A stretch of 64,000 bases of DNA, taken from the NCBI RefSeq assembly GCF_900104305.1, contig NZ_FNJC01000001.1:1191543-1255542 (forward strand), read 5' to 3'. The DNA comes from Filomicrobium insigne (GTDB taxonomy: Bacteria; Pseudomonadota; Alphaproteobacteria; Rhizobiales; Hyphomicrobiaceae). The translations under genes and the position numbers were made by a program. The number at the start of each line of letters is the position of its first letter. The stretch's first letter is position 1. Shown here piece by piece: positions 37,157 to 47,228 of this stretch. Under the pieces are notes generated by a model. That model saw only the letters and a list, made by a program, of their open reading frames with translations. It did not search any database and was not told the origin of the DNA.

Positions 37157-38447
37157 GTGGTTCGCTCGCTTATCGCGGGAGATGTCCAATCAGCTATCAG
37201 CACCACCCTCGGTCTCGACGGTACCGCTGCGCTTGCCGGCCAGGCTGGGACTGCTGCGGGAGATTCGCTTGACGTAACGGTCGACGGTGTCACCCAGACA
37301 ATCACAATTAACGCAGCTGACACGCTTTCAGATATTGCGGCCAAGATTGAAGCGGCGTTTCCAACTCTCGAAGTCTCGGCGACCACTACCGGCACGAACG
37401 ATACCCTGACCATTGGTCAGGGGGGGTACGGTGATCGACGACTTCACCCTCATGAATAACAATAACACGCCAGTGACTGCGCTCGGATTTCCCGGACCGT
37501 TTCCTAGGACCGTCGATGCGTTGTTCGATGATGGTGCTTCGGGCGGCACTGGCGGAGCGGCTGTCGTGCTCGAGGCGACTAGTGATGACACCTTTGAGAA
37601 TCTCGGGACGATAATTGGCGGTGCAGGAGGTGTAGGCGGTGCTGGCGGGAGCGATGGCTCCGACGGTGCGGGGGCATTGGTATCGTCGGCAGCGATTTGA
37701 CGATCACGAATAGCGGTACCATCGCCGGAGGGTTGGATGGAGATGTGGCTACCCGCGCAGATGCGATTCATTTTACGGGCGGCACCAACACGCTAATCCT
37801 AGAAGCAGGCTCTACGATAACGGGAACGTCGTTGCATTCAGCGCTGCGGACACGTTGTCTTTTGGCGGAAACTCCGACAGCACTTTTGACGCGTCAGTGG
37901 TCGGCCCCGGCGGCCAGTACCAGGGCTTCGGCGCCATCGGCAAGATCGGAAGCGGGACCTGGACGTTTACCGGCGCCGGGACCTACACAGTTGACACCAC
38001 GGTCGACGATGGAACCTTGCTGGTGAACGGCTCGCTTGCCAGCGAAGTGATGGTTGGACCCGGTGGCGTATTGGGTGGCAACGGTACTCTCGGCGGCGGT
38101 GTGATCAATAACGGTACACTGGCACCAGGTAATTCGATTGGCATCGGTCTCAGAGCTTCCACGATGATGACGTTCGGCAGTGTTACGGCTGCTGCGCATG
38201 GTCTGCTCGGTTGGCGCCACGCCTTCGGCGACACTGTCCCACTGTCCCACTGGCCGCGCACAGTGTCGTCGGCAGCGGTTCTTTTTTAATTGCCGGAGCT
38301 CCTATTGCCGATGACACAGCGCTTATCGAGGCGGGTATCGACTTCAATCTTGCTGTAAACTCCAGCTTGAACTTTTCTTATTCCGGCCAGCTTGCCTCGG
38401 ACGCGTACGATCACGGAGTGAACGCCGTTCTCTCCGTGCGATTCTGA
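37157..38447 (+). pseudogene. decayed autotransporter / adhesin gene
   Basis: Five overlapping fragments in shifting frames make up the remnant. First comes a segment with DSLDVTVDGVTQTITINAAD and TLSDIAAKIEAAFPTLEVSA, which resembles the flagellin IN motif. Next are Gly-rich passenger repeats (GGAGGVGGAGGSDGSDGAG, NSGTIAGGLDG, GTWTFTGAGTYTVDTT, GTLLVNGSL, GTLAPGNSIG). The end of a type V beta-barrel follows (GWRHAFGDT, then ALIEAGIDFNLAVNSSLNFS and SVRF). Frameshifts occur near 37430, 37700, 37860 and 38240, and most of the barrel is missing between GNSIG and the last strands. No signal peptide remains. Confidence 0.7.
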
Positions 38448-38513
38448 TCTGCGGCCCGAAATCCGAACTGGCTGCCGCTGCCGGAATGGGGGCGATGGGG
38501 CTTTGTCGGCGTT

Positions 38514-40301
38514 CTATTTTTTCGAGCGGAATGAGTGCAGGGCCTCAAGCCACCGGATAAAGAACGGTTGATTGTCGACGGGCTCGTATTCGGGCCCAAG
38601 ATAGAGGCCAACCGCTTTAATGCGTCCCGAGCCGTCGATGTCGCGGACAATCAAATCCATACTCCCGAAATCCACGCGGTCGCCGGGTTCGGGTGGCCCT
38701 GACAGACGGTCTTCCATGTATTCGGCAATGGTCAATTCTGAACCAACCTTTGAACGCACACCATACATGTCTGCCAGCCGCTCCAACGGCTGCGTTGGGT
38801 CCAGCTGGAATTGCCCGAACAGTGTCGGATCATCTTCATCCACGCTCGTTGCGGCGCTGGCAAAGAGACGGTCGAGCATTGGGACGAGACGCGGTGGCGT
38901 GAAGATGTAGATATGGTCGCCGGTCTGGAGCCGTCCGGCATCATGCAATCGTAGGGAAGCGCCATCGCGGAGAATGAGCGATGGCCGGGCCCATCGCGGT
39001 AACCTTGCGCCAGTTGCGATGGGGCTGTCGGGGACGATACGGTAAGATACAAGCTCATGGGATGTGCCGCCGGGGAGCTCGAGTTCTATCTTTTCCAGCG
39101 GACCGGTTTTCGGTGGCACGATCTGCCCCAGCCAGCGGGCGACCGGACGTATGGTCCAACCCTGCAGAAGCAGTGATACCAGCACCGCAATGAATGTAAT
39201 GTTGAAATACAGCTGGCTGCTTGGCAGGCCGCCTGTGATTGGTAGCACGGCAAGCAACACCGATACGGCGCCGCGCAGGCCGACCCAGGAAATGAACGCG
39301 GTATCCTGTGGCCGATAGTTGAAGGGGAGTAGACATAACCAGACGGCGATGGGCCGGGCGATAAAGGTCAGCACCGCAGCGACGACAATGCCCTGCACGA
39401 TGGCGTCTGGAAACTGGGAGGGACTAGCCAACAGCCCCAGTAACAAGAACATTGCGATCTGGAAAACCCAAGTCAGGCTGTCCTGGAATTTACGGAGCGA
39501 GATGATGCCGCTGAATTTGGCATTGCCTGCAATGACACCAGCGACGAAAACGGCAACAAAGCCACTGCCGCCGACCATGCCGGTTATACCGAAGCAGAGC
39601 ACCGCCAATCCCAATGTAATTAAGGGGTAGAGGCCTGCTTCGAGGTTTAGCCTGGTGACCACCTGAATAATTACGAAGCCCCCCAGTACGCCGAATGCCA
39701 AGCCCAACCCGGCTTGTTGGAACGCGGTTATTGCGAAGGCGAGCAGCCCTGAGGGTGTATCAGGACGTGCGAGAAGTTCGACAAATACGGTGGTGAGTAG
39801 GATAGCGATCGGGTCGTTCGAACTCGATTCGACTTCCAGAGTCGAACGCACGCGGTCGCGGATTGTCACGCCACCGACGCGAAGAAGGAAGAAGACCGCG
39901 GCGGCGTCCGTCGATCCAATAATCGAGCCAAGCAACATGCCTTCCAGTAATGAGAAGCCGAAGACAAAATGTGCGGCGAGCCCGACGATACTGGCGGTGA
40001 TGACCACGCCTGCAGTTGCCAAAAGTAGGGATGGGCCTGCCGAGAGCCTCAAGGACTGCAGTTTGGTGTTGAAACCGCTGTCATAGAGGATGATGGCGAG
40101 GGCTATGCTGCCGAAGAAATAGACGGATTCTGCATCGTCAAATTGGATACCCCCTATACCGTCTTCGCCAGCAAGCAGGCCGATGGAGAGGAAGACGAGA
40201 AGAAGCGGGGCACCGAAGCGGAAAGCGATGATGCTCGTCAATGCCGAAATAATCAGTAGTGAAGATCCTACTATGATTATTCCGTACATGGACGTCAGCA
40301 T
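38514..40301 (-). CDS. potassium/proton antiporter, NhaP2/CvrA type
   Basis: The 595-residue protein has a CPA1 antiporter membrane domain of about 12 helices: GAPLLLVFLSIGLLAGEDG, LGSIIGSTDAAAVFFLL with the ion-binding Asp, and ESSSNDPIAILLT. Soluble parts follow: a TrkA-C-like module (residues ~405-490, LRLHDAGRLQTGDHIYIFTP) and a CorC/HlyC-like end (~510-590). NhaP2-type proteins exchange potassium for protons. A GAGGAG-like ribosome site precedes 40301. The gene is single. Confidence 0.92.
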   Translation of the reverse strand: MLTSMYGIIIVGSSLLIISALTSIIAFRFGAPLLLVFLSIGLLAGEDGIGGIQFDDAESVYFFGSIALAIILYDSGFNTKLQSLRLSAGPSLLLATAGVVITASIVGLAAHFVFGFSLLEGMLLGSIIGSTDAAAVFFLLRVGGVTIRDRVRSTLEVESSSNDPIAILLTTVFVELLARPDTPSGLLAFAITAFQQAGLGLAFGVLGGFVIIQVVTRLNLEAGLYPLITLGLAVLCFGITGMVGGSGFVAVFVAGVIAGNAKFSGIISLRKFQDSLTWVFQIAMFLLLGLLASPSQFPDAIVQGIVVAAVLTFIARPIAVWLCLLPFNYRPQDTAFISWVGLRGAVSVLLAVLPITGGLPSSQLYFNITFIAVLVSLLLQGWTIRPVARWLGQIVPPKTGPLEKIELELPGGTSHELVSYRIVPDSPIATGARLPRWARPSLILRDGASLRLHDAGRLQTGDHIYIFTPPRLVPMLDRLFASAATSVDEDDPTLFGQFQLDPTQPLERLADMYGVRSKVGSELTIAEYMEDRLSGPPEPGDRVDFGSMDLIVRDIDGSGRIKAVGLYLGPEYEPVDNQPFFIRWLEALHSFRSKK

Positions 40302-40647
40302 TGCGTTCTCGATCTCCTCTCCGGCTTGTTCATTAAAGCGATCCGATCTCGGCGAGCGTATCGTCGCAAACCAACAGTCGGAAGTCCCGTTAGGACGACA
40401 GACCAGCGACGTTATCGATGCGAGGAATGCCCGAACTATCGTACGTGACCGTGCGGTTCTGTCTAGAGGTCAGAACACCGTGTTACTGGGAAAAATGCGC
40501 ACGGTTACTGGAAGTTTGAGAAAAATTGAGGCTCTTGCCGGGGGACGAGGCAGAATTGGGAGATTGATACGCAGTTGAATTGAAATTGAACTGAGGCGCA
40601 GCAGGGCGAAGCGATTGTGAGAACAACTTCCGGAGCGAGAAAGGATT
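40302..40647. other. intergenic region between antiporter and rnk genes
   Basis: About 350 bases upstream of the antiporter gene. It should hold the antiporter promoter; short open frames in it do not resemble proteins. Confidence 0.4.
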
Positions 40648-40666
40648 GACCGGCGTTGCGCCGGTC
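40648..40666 (-). terminator. hairpin after the rnk-like gene
   Basis: GACCGGCG and CGCCGGTC pair as an 8-bp stem with a 3-base loop just beyond the rnk stop. On the leftward strand it is followed by AATCCTTTCTC, a weak U tract. Confidence 0.5.
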
Positions 40667-40685
40667 TCCGTGGCATCAGACTTCT

Positions 40686-41138
40686 CTATGCGGCAGCAGG
40701 ACCGGGGTCCGTATCGTCCGTCGGTGGAAGTGTGTCGATGGTTCCTTCAACCTTGACGACGGTCATGGATCGGCGATGACCATCACGCGTCATCCATGAA
40801 ATAGATTGCCCTTCGGACAGTCCAATGAGGGCCGTGCCGATTGGTGTCAGAATCGAGATCTTTCCTTCCGCGATATCGGCCTGGCCTGGAAAGACAAGTG
40901 AGACCCGGCGCTCGCGCCCGTCGTCGGCTTTGTAGAGGACGGTTGAGCCCATCTGCACCGTTGTCGGGGGAACGGATTGAGCGGGAACGACTTCCGCACG
41001 CTCCATTTCGTTGAGCAGTTCTTCGGCAACTTCCGGCGCTCGATCGAGTGCCGTTGTCGCGAGTGTCGTCAGGCGGCGCTGATCTGCGTCACTGACAATG
41101 ATGCCGGGCTTTTTTGGAAATTGAATGGTGTCGGTCAT
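40686..41138 (-). CDS. nucleoside diphosphate kinase regulator (Rnk-like, GreA/GreB C-terminal domain)
   Basis: The 150-residue protein has an N-terminal helical pair (DADQRRLTTLATTALDRAPE) and a C-terminal GreA/B-like FKBP-fold domain (MGSTVLYKADDGRERRVSLV, LTPIGTALIGLSEGQSISW). This is the Rnk arrangement, binding RNA polymerase without the long coiled coil of GreA. The start MTDTIQF at 41138 is favoured over an upstream Met. Single gene. Confidence 0.88.
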   Translation of the reverse strand: MTDTIQFPKKPGIIVSDADQRRLTTLATTALDRAPEVAEELLNEMERAEVVPAQSVPPTTVQMGSTVLYKADDGRERRVSLVFPGQADIAEGKISILTPIGTALIGLSEGQSISWMTRDGHRRSMTVVKVEGTIDTLPPTDDTDPGPAAA

Positions 41139-41555
41139 GGCTAGGCGCACCTTGCGATATTTGTCCGTGGACTTGTCCTACGGTTCAAATGAAATGGTTG
41201 AGGCGGTTGCGCACCGAGGCCGATATGCGGAACTTTCCGCTAAGAGCAATTGCGTATCGGAAAGACGCGCCCCAGGCTCGGAGGGTGCGCGTTGGCCGAG
41301 CTGGGGTTACTATTCTGCGATGAGCAGAATCCGAAGCGCACGTGGCGCACTAATGCTGGCCAAAGTTTTCATAACGATCAGTTTGGGGTTTCCGCGACTG
41401 TTGTCAAGCCAGAGCTTGCAGTGCTGTTTCTGGGCCGACTGCAACGAAGTTTAGATCGTCGCAGGAAAAAAAGGCTGAATTTGGCAGCGGACAAGCTGAG
41501 GTTGGAGAGGCGATCCTCGCCAACTGCCAAGCTCAGCTTGCGTGCCGATGTGAGA
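41139..41555. other. intergenic region between rnk and the efflux operon
   Basis: 417 bases with no convincing gene. It holds the rnk promoter region and lies downstream of the efflux transporter gene. No clear terminator or repeat was seen. Confidence 0.4.
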
Positions 41556-44500
41556 TCAGGTCGTCTCTGAAGTTTGTTTTCTTCCGGTCGCTCGGTGGAA
41601 GCGTTCTCTCATCTTCTGGAAGATCACGTAGAGCGGTGGCACGATGAAGATGCCGAGAATACTCGCGCCAAGCATGCCGGCCAGGACCGGGACGCCAACG
41701 GCAAACATGCTACCGGCGCCGGGCCCACTCGCTAGTACGAGTGGGATCAGACCCATGATAAACGCGATACTCGTCATCATAACCGGCCGGAAACGCAGGC
41801 GGGCACCGTTGATCGCAGACTCGAGAACACTTTCACCTTCGGCGCGTCTTTCGACGGAAAACGCGACGATCAGAATAGCGTTTTTGGCAGCCAGAGCGAT
41901 CAACACGACGATGCCGATCTGGGCATAAAGCGTGAAACTCAGACCGACGAGCCACAGTCCAAGAAGTGCGGCGAATATGGCGACAGTTACCGAGAGGACC
42001 ACGGGAATTGGGATCGTCCAGCTCTCATAAAGGCCTACGAGGAAGAGGAAAGCAAAGACTATTGCGAGTCCGAGCACGATCGGTGTTTGGCCTGCGGATT
42101 GGATCTGCTCGAGCGCCTGTCCCGTCCATTCGAACGAATAGCCTGGGGGCAGGGTACTCTTTGCGACTTGCTCCATGACCGTGATGGCTTCACCTGTGCC
42201 AATTCCAGGGGCAGCCTGGCCGTTAATCGAGATCGCACGGTAGTTGTTGTAGCGCGTGAGGGTACGGGGGCCGACATCTAGTCGCGCGGTGGCAATGGCC
42301 GACATAGGGGTCATTTCTCCGGCGGCATTTTTGACGTACACGCCGTAGATGTCGTCGATAGCGCCGCGGAACTGGCGCTGGGCTTGAATGCGTACCGTCC
42401 AGGTGCGGCCATAAAGGTTGAAGTCGTTGATATAATAGCCGCCGAGTGTTGACTGGAGTGCAGCGAAGACACTGGCGAGGTTGATGTTCAACGCCCGTGT
42501 CTTATCGCGATCGATATCGAGCCGGACAATCGGTGTTTCAGCGTCGAACGTGGAGAAGACCGAGGTCAATTGAGGTTGCTGGTTTGCAGCCACGATGAGC
42601 CCGCGCATAGCCCCCGCCATGTCGGAGGCTTCTTGTCCCTGGAGGGCCTCCAGCATGAATTCAAAGCCACCTACCTGACCAAGACCAGAGATTGATGGGG
42701 GGTTGAGCGGTATGAAATTGCCATCCGGAATCGTCGAGAGCTGTCCATAGAGCCGTCGAACAACTGCTGTAGAACCCATGTTCCGTGCTTCGCGCTCGCC
42801 ATACGGTTTCAAGCGAATGAACATCACGCCCGCGTTGGAAGCGGCGCCGCCTCCGAGGAAGTCGAGACCAAGAATTGTGGTAACGCCGTCGACGGCTGGA
42901 TCTTTTGAAACGATCGCTTCTGCTTTGGCGGCGGCCTCAGAAGTTCTATTCAGCGACGCACCGGCAGGAAGATTAACGATGGCCATGATGAACCCGCGGT
43001 CCTCGTCGGGGAGGAAGCCAGAGGGCGTTTGAGAGAAGAACCAATAGGTCAGACCGGCTACGGCCGCGAGCGCCACGATGCTCAGCATCGCGACCCTGAC
43101 TGCCTTAGAGACTAGCGCTGCGTAGCCATCCCCGATGTGATCGATGCCGCGGGTGATCCGGCCCATGATGCCTTTTGGAGCGCCGGGTGTCAGGAATACG
43201 GCGCACAGAGCCGGCGACAACGTCAGAGCGTTGATGGCCGAAATGACCATCGCGGCCGAAATGGTGACGGCGAACTGCCGGAAGAGGACACCTGATGAGC
43301 CGGGCAAGAACGCCACAGGAATGAACACCGACAATAGTACCAGCGTAATTGCGATGACCGGTCCAGCAATCTGCGACATGGCCTTGCTTGTGGCTTCGGC
43401 CGGTGTGAGGTGCGGCTCCTCGTGCATGACGCGCTCGACGTTCTCGACGACGATGATGGCGTCATCGACGACGATACCAATGGCGAGAACGAGAGCCAGG
43501 AGAGAAATGGTATTGGCCGAATAGCCGAAGGCAAGCAGGACCGCGAACGTCGAAATGATCGCTACGGGAACGGCAATGAGCGGAATGATTGTTGGGCGGA
43601 AACGGCCGAGGAACAAAAAGACGACAATAGCCACGAGTGCGAACGCTTCGAGAAGAGTACTGATTACCTTCTCGATCATGGCGCCGACAAACTCAGCAGT
43701 GTTGTAAACATACTCGAATTCGACCCCCTCGGGGAACCGCGGTCTCAGGGATTCGAGTTTGTCAGTAACGGCCTGTGCAACCGACACGGCGTTTGCACCC
43801 GGTGATAGATACACACCGACAGGGGCGGCGGGGTTTCCTTGATAACGGGCTTCGGAGTCAAACGAGGCGGCTTCGAGCTTGACGTCCGCCACATCTTTCA
43901 CACGGACGAAGGCGCCGTTTTCACCGCCGCGGACAATAATGTTTGCGAACTCGTCTTCGGACACAAGACGGCCTTGTGTGACGATCGAAAGCTGCATGCG
44001 CTGGTCAGAAGACAATGGCGCGGCACCAATGCGGCCCGCTGCGGCCTGCACGTTTTGCGACTGGATCGCTTGGATGACATCCTGCGCCGAGAGATCGAAG
44101 TTAGCCAGACGCTCGGGATCAATCCAGATACGCATGGAGTAGTCGCGCGCACCGAAGATGGAGGCATCGCCAACGCCGGGCACGCGTTTGATCTCGTCCA
44201 GAATGGAGATGTTTACGAAGTTTGAGAGGAAGAGCTGATCTTTACTGCCGTCAGGTGAGTGGAACAGAAAGACCTGCAAAAGGTCAGTTGAAACCTTGGC
44301 TACCGTCAAACCTGTACGGCGGACCTCTTCGGGTAATTTCGAAGTTGCGAGACCCGTACGGTTCTGAACGTTGACCGTGTTGATGTCGGGGTTGGTTCCG
44401 AGCGTAAAAGCGACCGTCAGACTGTAAGAGCCATCATTGGACGAGGTCGACTTCATATAGCGCATATCCGAGACGCCGTTGATGGCGTTCTCGAGCGGCT

Positions 44501-44690
44501 GAGCGATGCTTTCCTCCACCGTCACCGCGTCTGCACCGCCATAGTTGGCGCTGACACGAACCGTTGGTGGGGCAATGTCTGGATACTGGGCGACAGGAAT
44601 AACAAGTGTAGCGATGACCCCAGCGAGGGTCATCACAATGGAAATGACCATCGCCAGACGTGGGCGACGAATGAAGACGTCAAAAATCAT
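41556..44690 (-). CDS. RND multidrug efflux transporter (HAE1 family, AcrB-like)
   Basis: The 1044-residue protein has the full RND architecture of 12 helices and two large periplasmic loops. The proton-relay aspartates lie in [20 protein letters not shown] near residue 405. Other family stretches are the N-terminal [60 protein letters not shown] and the late [13 protein letters not shown] and [11 protein letters not shown]. It extrudes hydrophobic compounds with the adaptor encoded just upstream. No outer-membrane channel gene follows, so a TolC-type partner must be elsewhere. Confidence 0.94.
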   Translation of the reverse strand: MIFDVFIRRPRLAMVISIVMTLAGVIATLVIPVAQYPDIAPPTVRVSANYGGADAVTVEESIAQPLENAINGVSDMRYMKSTSSNDGSYSLTVAFTLGTNPDINTVNVQNRTGLATSKLPEEVRRTGLTVAKVSTDLLQVFLFHSPDGSKDQLFLSNFVNISILDEIKRVPGVGDASIFGARDYSMRIWIDPERLANFDLSAQDVIQAIQSQNVQAAAGRIGAAPLSSDQRMQLSIVTQGRLVSEDEFANIIVRGGENGAFVRVKDVADVKLEAASFDSEARYQGNPAAPVGVYLSPGANAVSVAQAVTDKLESLRPRFPEGVEFEYVYNTAEFVGAMIEKVISTLLEAFALVAIVVFLFLGRFRPTIIPLIAVPVAIISTFAVLLAFGYSANTISLLALVLAIGIVVDDAIIVVENVERVMHEEPHLTPAEATSKAMSQIAGPVIAITLVLLSVFIPVAFLPGSSGVLFRQFAVTISAAMVISAINALTLSPALCAVFLTPGAPKGIMGRITRGIDHIGDGYAALVSKAVRVAMLSIVALAAVAGLTYWFFSQTPSGFLPDEDRGFIMAIVNLPAGASLNRTSEAAAKAEAIVSKDPAVDGVTTILGLDFLGGGAASNAGVMFIRLKPYGEREARNMGSTAVVRRLYGQLSTIPDGNFIPLNPPSISGLGQVGGFEFMLEALQGQEASDMAGAMRGLIVAANQQPQLTSVFSTFDAETPIVRLDIDRDKTRALNINLASVFAALQSTLGGYYINDFNLYGRTWTVRIQAQRQFRGAIDDIYGVYVKNAAGEMTPMSAIATARLDVGPRTLTRYNNYRAISINGQAAPGIGTGEAITVMEQVAKSTLPPGYSFEWTGQALEQIQSAGQTPIVLGLAIVFAFLFLVGLYESWTIPIPVVLSVTVAIFAALLGLWLVGLSFTLYAQIGIVVLIALAAKNAILIVAFSVERRAEGESVLESAINGARLRFRPVMMTSIAFIMGLIPLVLASGPGAGSMFAVGVPVLAGMLGASILGIFIVPPLYVIFQKMRERFHRATGRKQTSETT

Positions 44691-44704
44691 CGCTGAGCGC
44701 CGCC

Positions 44705-45835
44705 TTAGTTCTGAGCCGAGATGTCTGCTTTTGCGAGATGTGGCTCGACGAGCGAGCCCGGCCGTGCCTTCAGGTGTCCACTGACTATCACGCGGTCACC
44801 CTCCTCCAGGCCTTTATTGATGATGACGTTCGGCGAGACTTGGTCTCCGAGCTCAACGCGTCGCATCTCAACCTTGTTATCTTTGTTCACGACAAGAACA
44901 TAGGCCCCCTCCTGATCGAGTAGGACGGCTGATTGAGACATCACCAGCTTCTTTTCGGCTGTTTTGGAAATAACCGATACGCCAAGGAGCTGCTGATCGA
45001 CGAGGAGGCGCTCTGGATTGGGAATGGACGCGCGAATTGTCACCGTGTCCGTGCCCGCATTGCCTTCCACTTCGGCGAAGCTAATGGAACCATCGTGCTT
45101 GTAAATTGAGCCGTCTGGAAGCGTTAGCCGGACAATGACGTTATCTGAATTGAAGCCTTCACGGCGGGCGTGGAGCAATACACGCTGCGGCACCGCAAAC
45201 GCGACGTACATCGGGTCCTGCCGGACGACAGTCACGAGGGGATTACTGCTGGGCGTGACGTACTCACCGACTGCATAAGTCGCGCGGCCTGTTCTTCCGT
45301 CCATAGGGGATCGGATGACCGTGTAATTCAAATCGAGTTGTGCCTTCGTTAGATTAGCTTTTTCGGCTTCGACGGCGGCTTTGGCTTGCGACAGCTTCGC
45401 ATCGGCGTCGTCCAGCGTAGCTTGAGACGTCGTTCCCTTGTCTGTCAGAGGCTTAATGCGGTCGTATGTGGCTTGGGCGAGCGCTTGTCCGGCTTGAGCG
45501 CTGGCGAGATTGGCTTTGGCCAACTCAACAGCTGCTTCATAGGGTTCACGTTCCAGTTCGAACAGGATTTGTCCGGCTTTGACTTCGGCCCCCTCTTCGA
45601 AGCCGCGACTTTTTATGAAGCCTGAAACTCGCGCCTTAATCGTGACTTTGTCGATGGCTTGCACACGTCCGGTGAACGTCTGTTGTGGCGAGATTTCCTG
45701 GTTGTGTACCGCGTCCACGATAACGCTTGGTGGCGGTTGATTGGCTCCAGGCGTTTGGCTGCGTGCTTCTTTTGGCCATACCGAACACACCGAAAGGCAT
45801 ATGGCGAGAACGGTGAGAATAGGCTTCGGCGTCAT
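44705..45835 (-). CDS. RND efflux periplasmic adaptor (membrane fusion protein)
   Basis: The 376-residue protein has an N-terminal signal sequence (residues 1-27), the lipoyl half-motifs ([22 protein letters not shown] and [17 protein letters not shown], each within one segment), a helical hairpin between them rich in Ala/Gln, and the beta-barrel and membrane-proximal domains. It links the RND pump to an outer-membrane channel. It is separated from the transporter gene by 14 bases. No TetR-type repressor gene is adjacent. A lipobox is not convincing. Confidence 0.94.
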   Translation of the reverse strand: MTPKPILTVLAICLSVCSVWPKEARSQTPGANQPPPSVIVDAVHNQEISPQQTFTGRVQAIDKVTIKARVSGFIKSRGFEEGAEVKAGQILFELEREPYEAAVELAKANLASAQAGQALAQATYDRIKPLTDKGTTSQATLDDADAKLSQAKAAVEAEKANLTKAQLDLNYTVIRSPMDGRTGRATYAVGEYVTPSSNPLVTVVRQDPMYVAFAVPQRVLLHARREGFNSDNVIVRLTLPDGSIYKHDGSISFAEVEGNAGTDTVTIRASIPNPERLLVDQQLLGVSVISKTAEKKLVMSQSAVLLDQEGAYVLVVNKDNKVEMRRVELGDQVSPNVIINKGLEEGDRVIVSGHLKARPGSLVEPHLAKADISAQN

Positions 45836-45992
45836 TCAGACGGCTCCTCACAGGAGTTCAATGGCTGAGGGTAAAACCCGTTTAGACCTTATAAGCAAGA
45901 TTGGCTCGGAAGGTGCCGGTAACGGCACGCTGGGCTAACCTACGATAGAGGTGGGGCTCAACCAAGCTGAGTTTCGCGGTTCCAGCGCATAA

Positions 45993-46029
45993 TGTTTGGC
46001 CCGTGAAGCATCGTCTCACGGGCCAAACA
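45993..46029. repeat. 14-bp perfect inverted repeat (stem-loop)
   Basis: TGTTTGGCCCGTGA and TCACGGGCCAAACA pair perfectly around a 9-base loop. It lies between the efflux operon start and the end of the leftward small membrane gene, so it probably terminates that gene, although no U tract follows on either strand. Confidence 0.6.
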
Positions 46030-46103
46030 ATGACATACGTGCGCAGACGGATGAGGTCCAGGGAGAGTAGGTAAACTTATTGTTGCGTGAGGGGGCTAGG
46101 GCC

Positions 46104-46385
46104 TCAGCGACGTTCGTGATCGCGTTGCCAATATACAAACAGCACGGTGACAACCGCCGTGAGGATCATCGTGGCCAGAATGTCAGTTCGGTAGATAAAG
46201 GCCAGCCAAGTGTCGAATCCTTTGAAGGTCTTGCCTTTAGCGACCAACAGACCATTGCCTACGACGACGGCCAATACGACCAACGCCGTTAATGCTACGG
46301 CGGAAGCGATTTGGATAAGTCTTTTGAAGAACCGCGGAACGGACAACTTTTTGCCGGGTAGGACCAGGGTCGTCTTCACGGACAT
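46104..46385 (-). CDS. two-helix inner-membrane protein, function unknown
   Basis: The 93-residue protein (start MSVKTTLVLPGKK) has two hydrophobic helices, about residues 27-49 (ASAVALTALVVLAVVVGNG) and 68-87 (ILATMILTAVVTVLFVYW), joined by a polar loop, with a short charged tail. I do not recognise a family. It lies upstream of the efflux operon on the same strand but is separated by 268 bases and a stem-loop. Confidence 0.55.
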   Translation of the reverse strand: MSVKTTLVLPGKKLSVPRFFKRLIQIASAVALTALVVLAVVVGNGLLVAKGKTFKGFDTWLAFIYRTDILATMILTAVVTVLFVYWQRDHERR

Positions 46386-46738
46386 GGCTCGTCTCTCCGA
46401 TTTGGCCGATCGGCAAAACATACCTGATTCGTGGTTGGCAAGGGGGATGCTGGCTGTTTTCTCGTGCGTGCGTGCACGGCTGATTTGTCGGTTTTTTCGC
46501 GCTTCGTTCGCCTTTTCTGACCGAGATAACTTGTTAAAAGGCTTTTAGTCAGATTGGACAAATCGACTGTTCTGGGATGACCTGCCGCGCAGGATGATGC
46601 ACATAGAGGGCGGAATAGGGCACGGGACAGTGGGTGGCGGTCGCATCAGTCGCCGTGTGAATTAGGATTTGCGTTGTCCGAGGTCCTTAGGGACTACGGG
46701 AGGGAGGTTGCGCCACGGCGGAACCTGAAAAAGGCGTT
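46386..46738. other. intergenic region upstream of the Nudix gene
   Basis: 353 bases between divergent genes. A pyrimidine-rich stretch near 46490-46515 is notable. I see no coding sequence or clear promoter. Confidence 0.4.
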
Positions 46739-47158
46739 ATGAAAACCGAACTCGTACAATACGGAGCTTTGCCTTACGTCGTTGTCGACAACGAGCCACT
46801 GATTTGTCTTGTGACCACTCGGGAAACGAAACGATGGATCATCCCGAAAGGTTGGTCGAAGGTCGGTATGCCGGACTCGACGGTTGCGTCACGGGAGGCC
46901 TTCGAGGAAGCGGGCGTCTTAGGGACGATAAGCGAAAAAGTCCTCGGATCGTACGAATATCGTAAGAAACTACATGCTTTTGCTTATGCAAAGTGTCGAG
47001 TTAGCGTTTTCGCGCTGCATGTCGATCGTCAACTTCTCGATTGGCCGGAGCGGCGGCAACGTCAAATTGCTTGGCTTGTTCCGCATGACGCTGCAAACCG
47101 TGTCAGCGAACGCGGTTTAGCCAATTTGATTGCTGCGTTCGCATACGAGGAAGTATGA
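46739..47158 (+). CDS. Nudix hydrolase
   Basis: The 139-residue protein has a Nudix box, PKGWSKVGMPDSTVASREAF followed by EEAG. The first Glu of the GX5E signature is Met, but the metal-binding REXXEE part is intact. The same substitution pattern (a non-acidic residue there) is seen in diphosphoinositol-polyphosphate-hydrolase-like rhizobial members. It likely hydrolyses a nucleoside or inositol diphosphate. It is followed after 70 bases by the phosphate transporter gene; cotranscription is possible. Confidence 0.85.
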   Translation: MKTELVQYGALPYVVVDNEPLICLVTTRETKRWIIPKGWSKVGMPDSTVASREAFEEAGVLGTISEKVLGSYEYRKKLHAFAYAKCRVSVFALHVDRQLLDWPERRQRQIAWLVPHDAANRVSERGLANLIAAFAYEEV

Positions 47159-47228
47159 GGCGCACGACCGTAATTCCTTTGAAGCCGAGCGTTGACGCCG
47201 CGATCTTGACGATGGTCCATAAAGTTCA

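Noticed and set aside
36246-38447. integrated genomic island at tRNA-Arg
   Set aside because: No integrase, no duplicated tRNA 3' end and no transposase were found; only a decayed adhesin gene is present.
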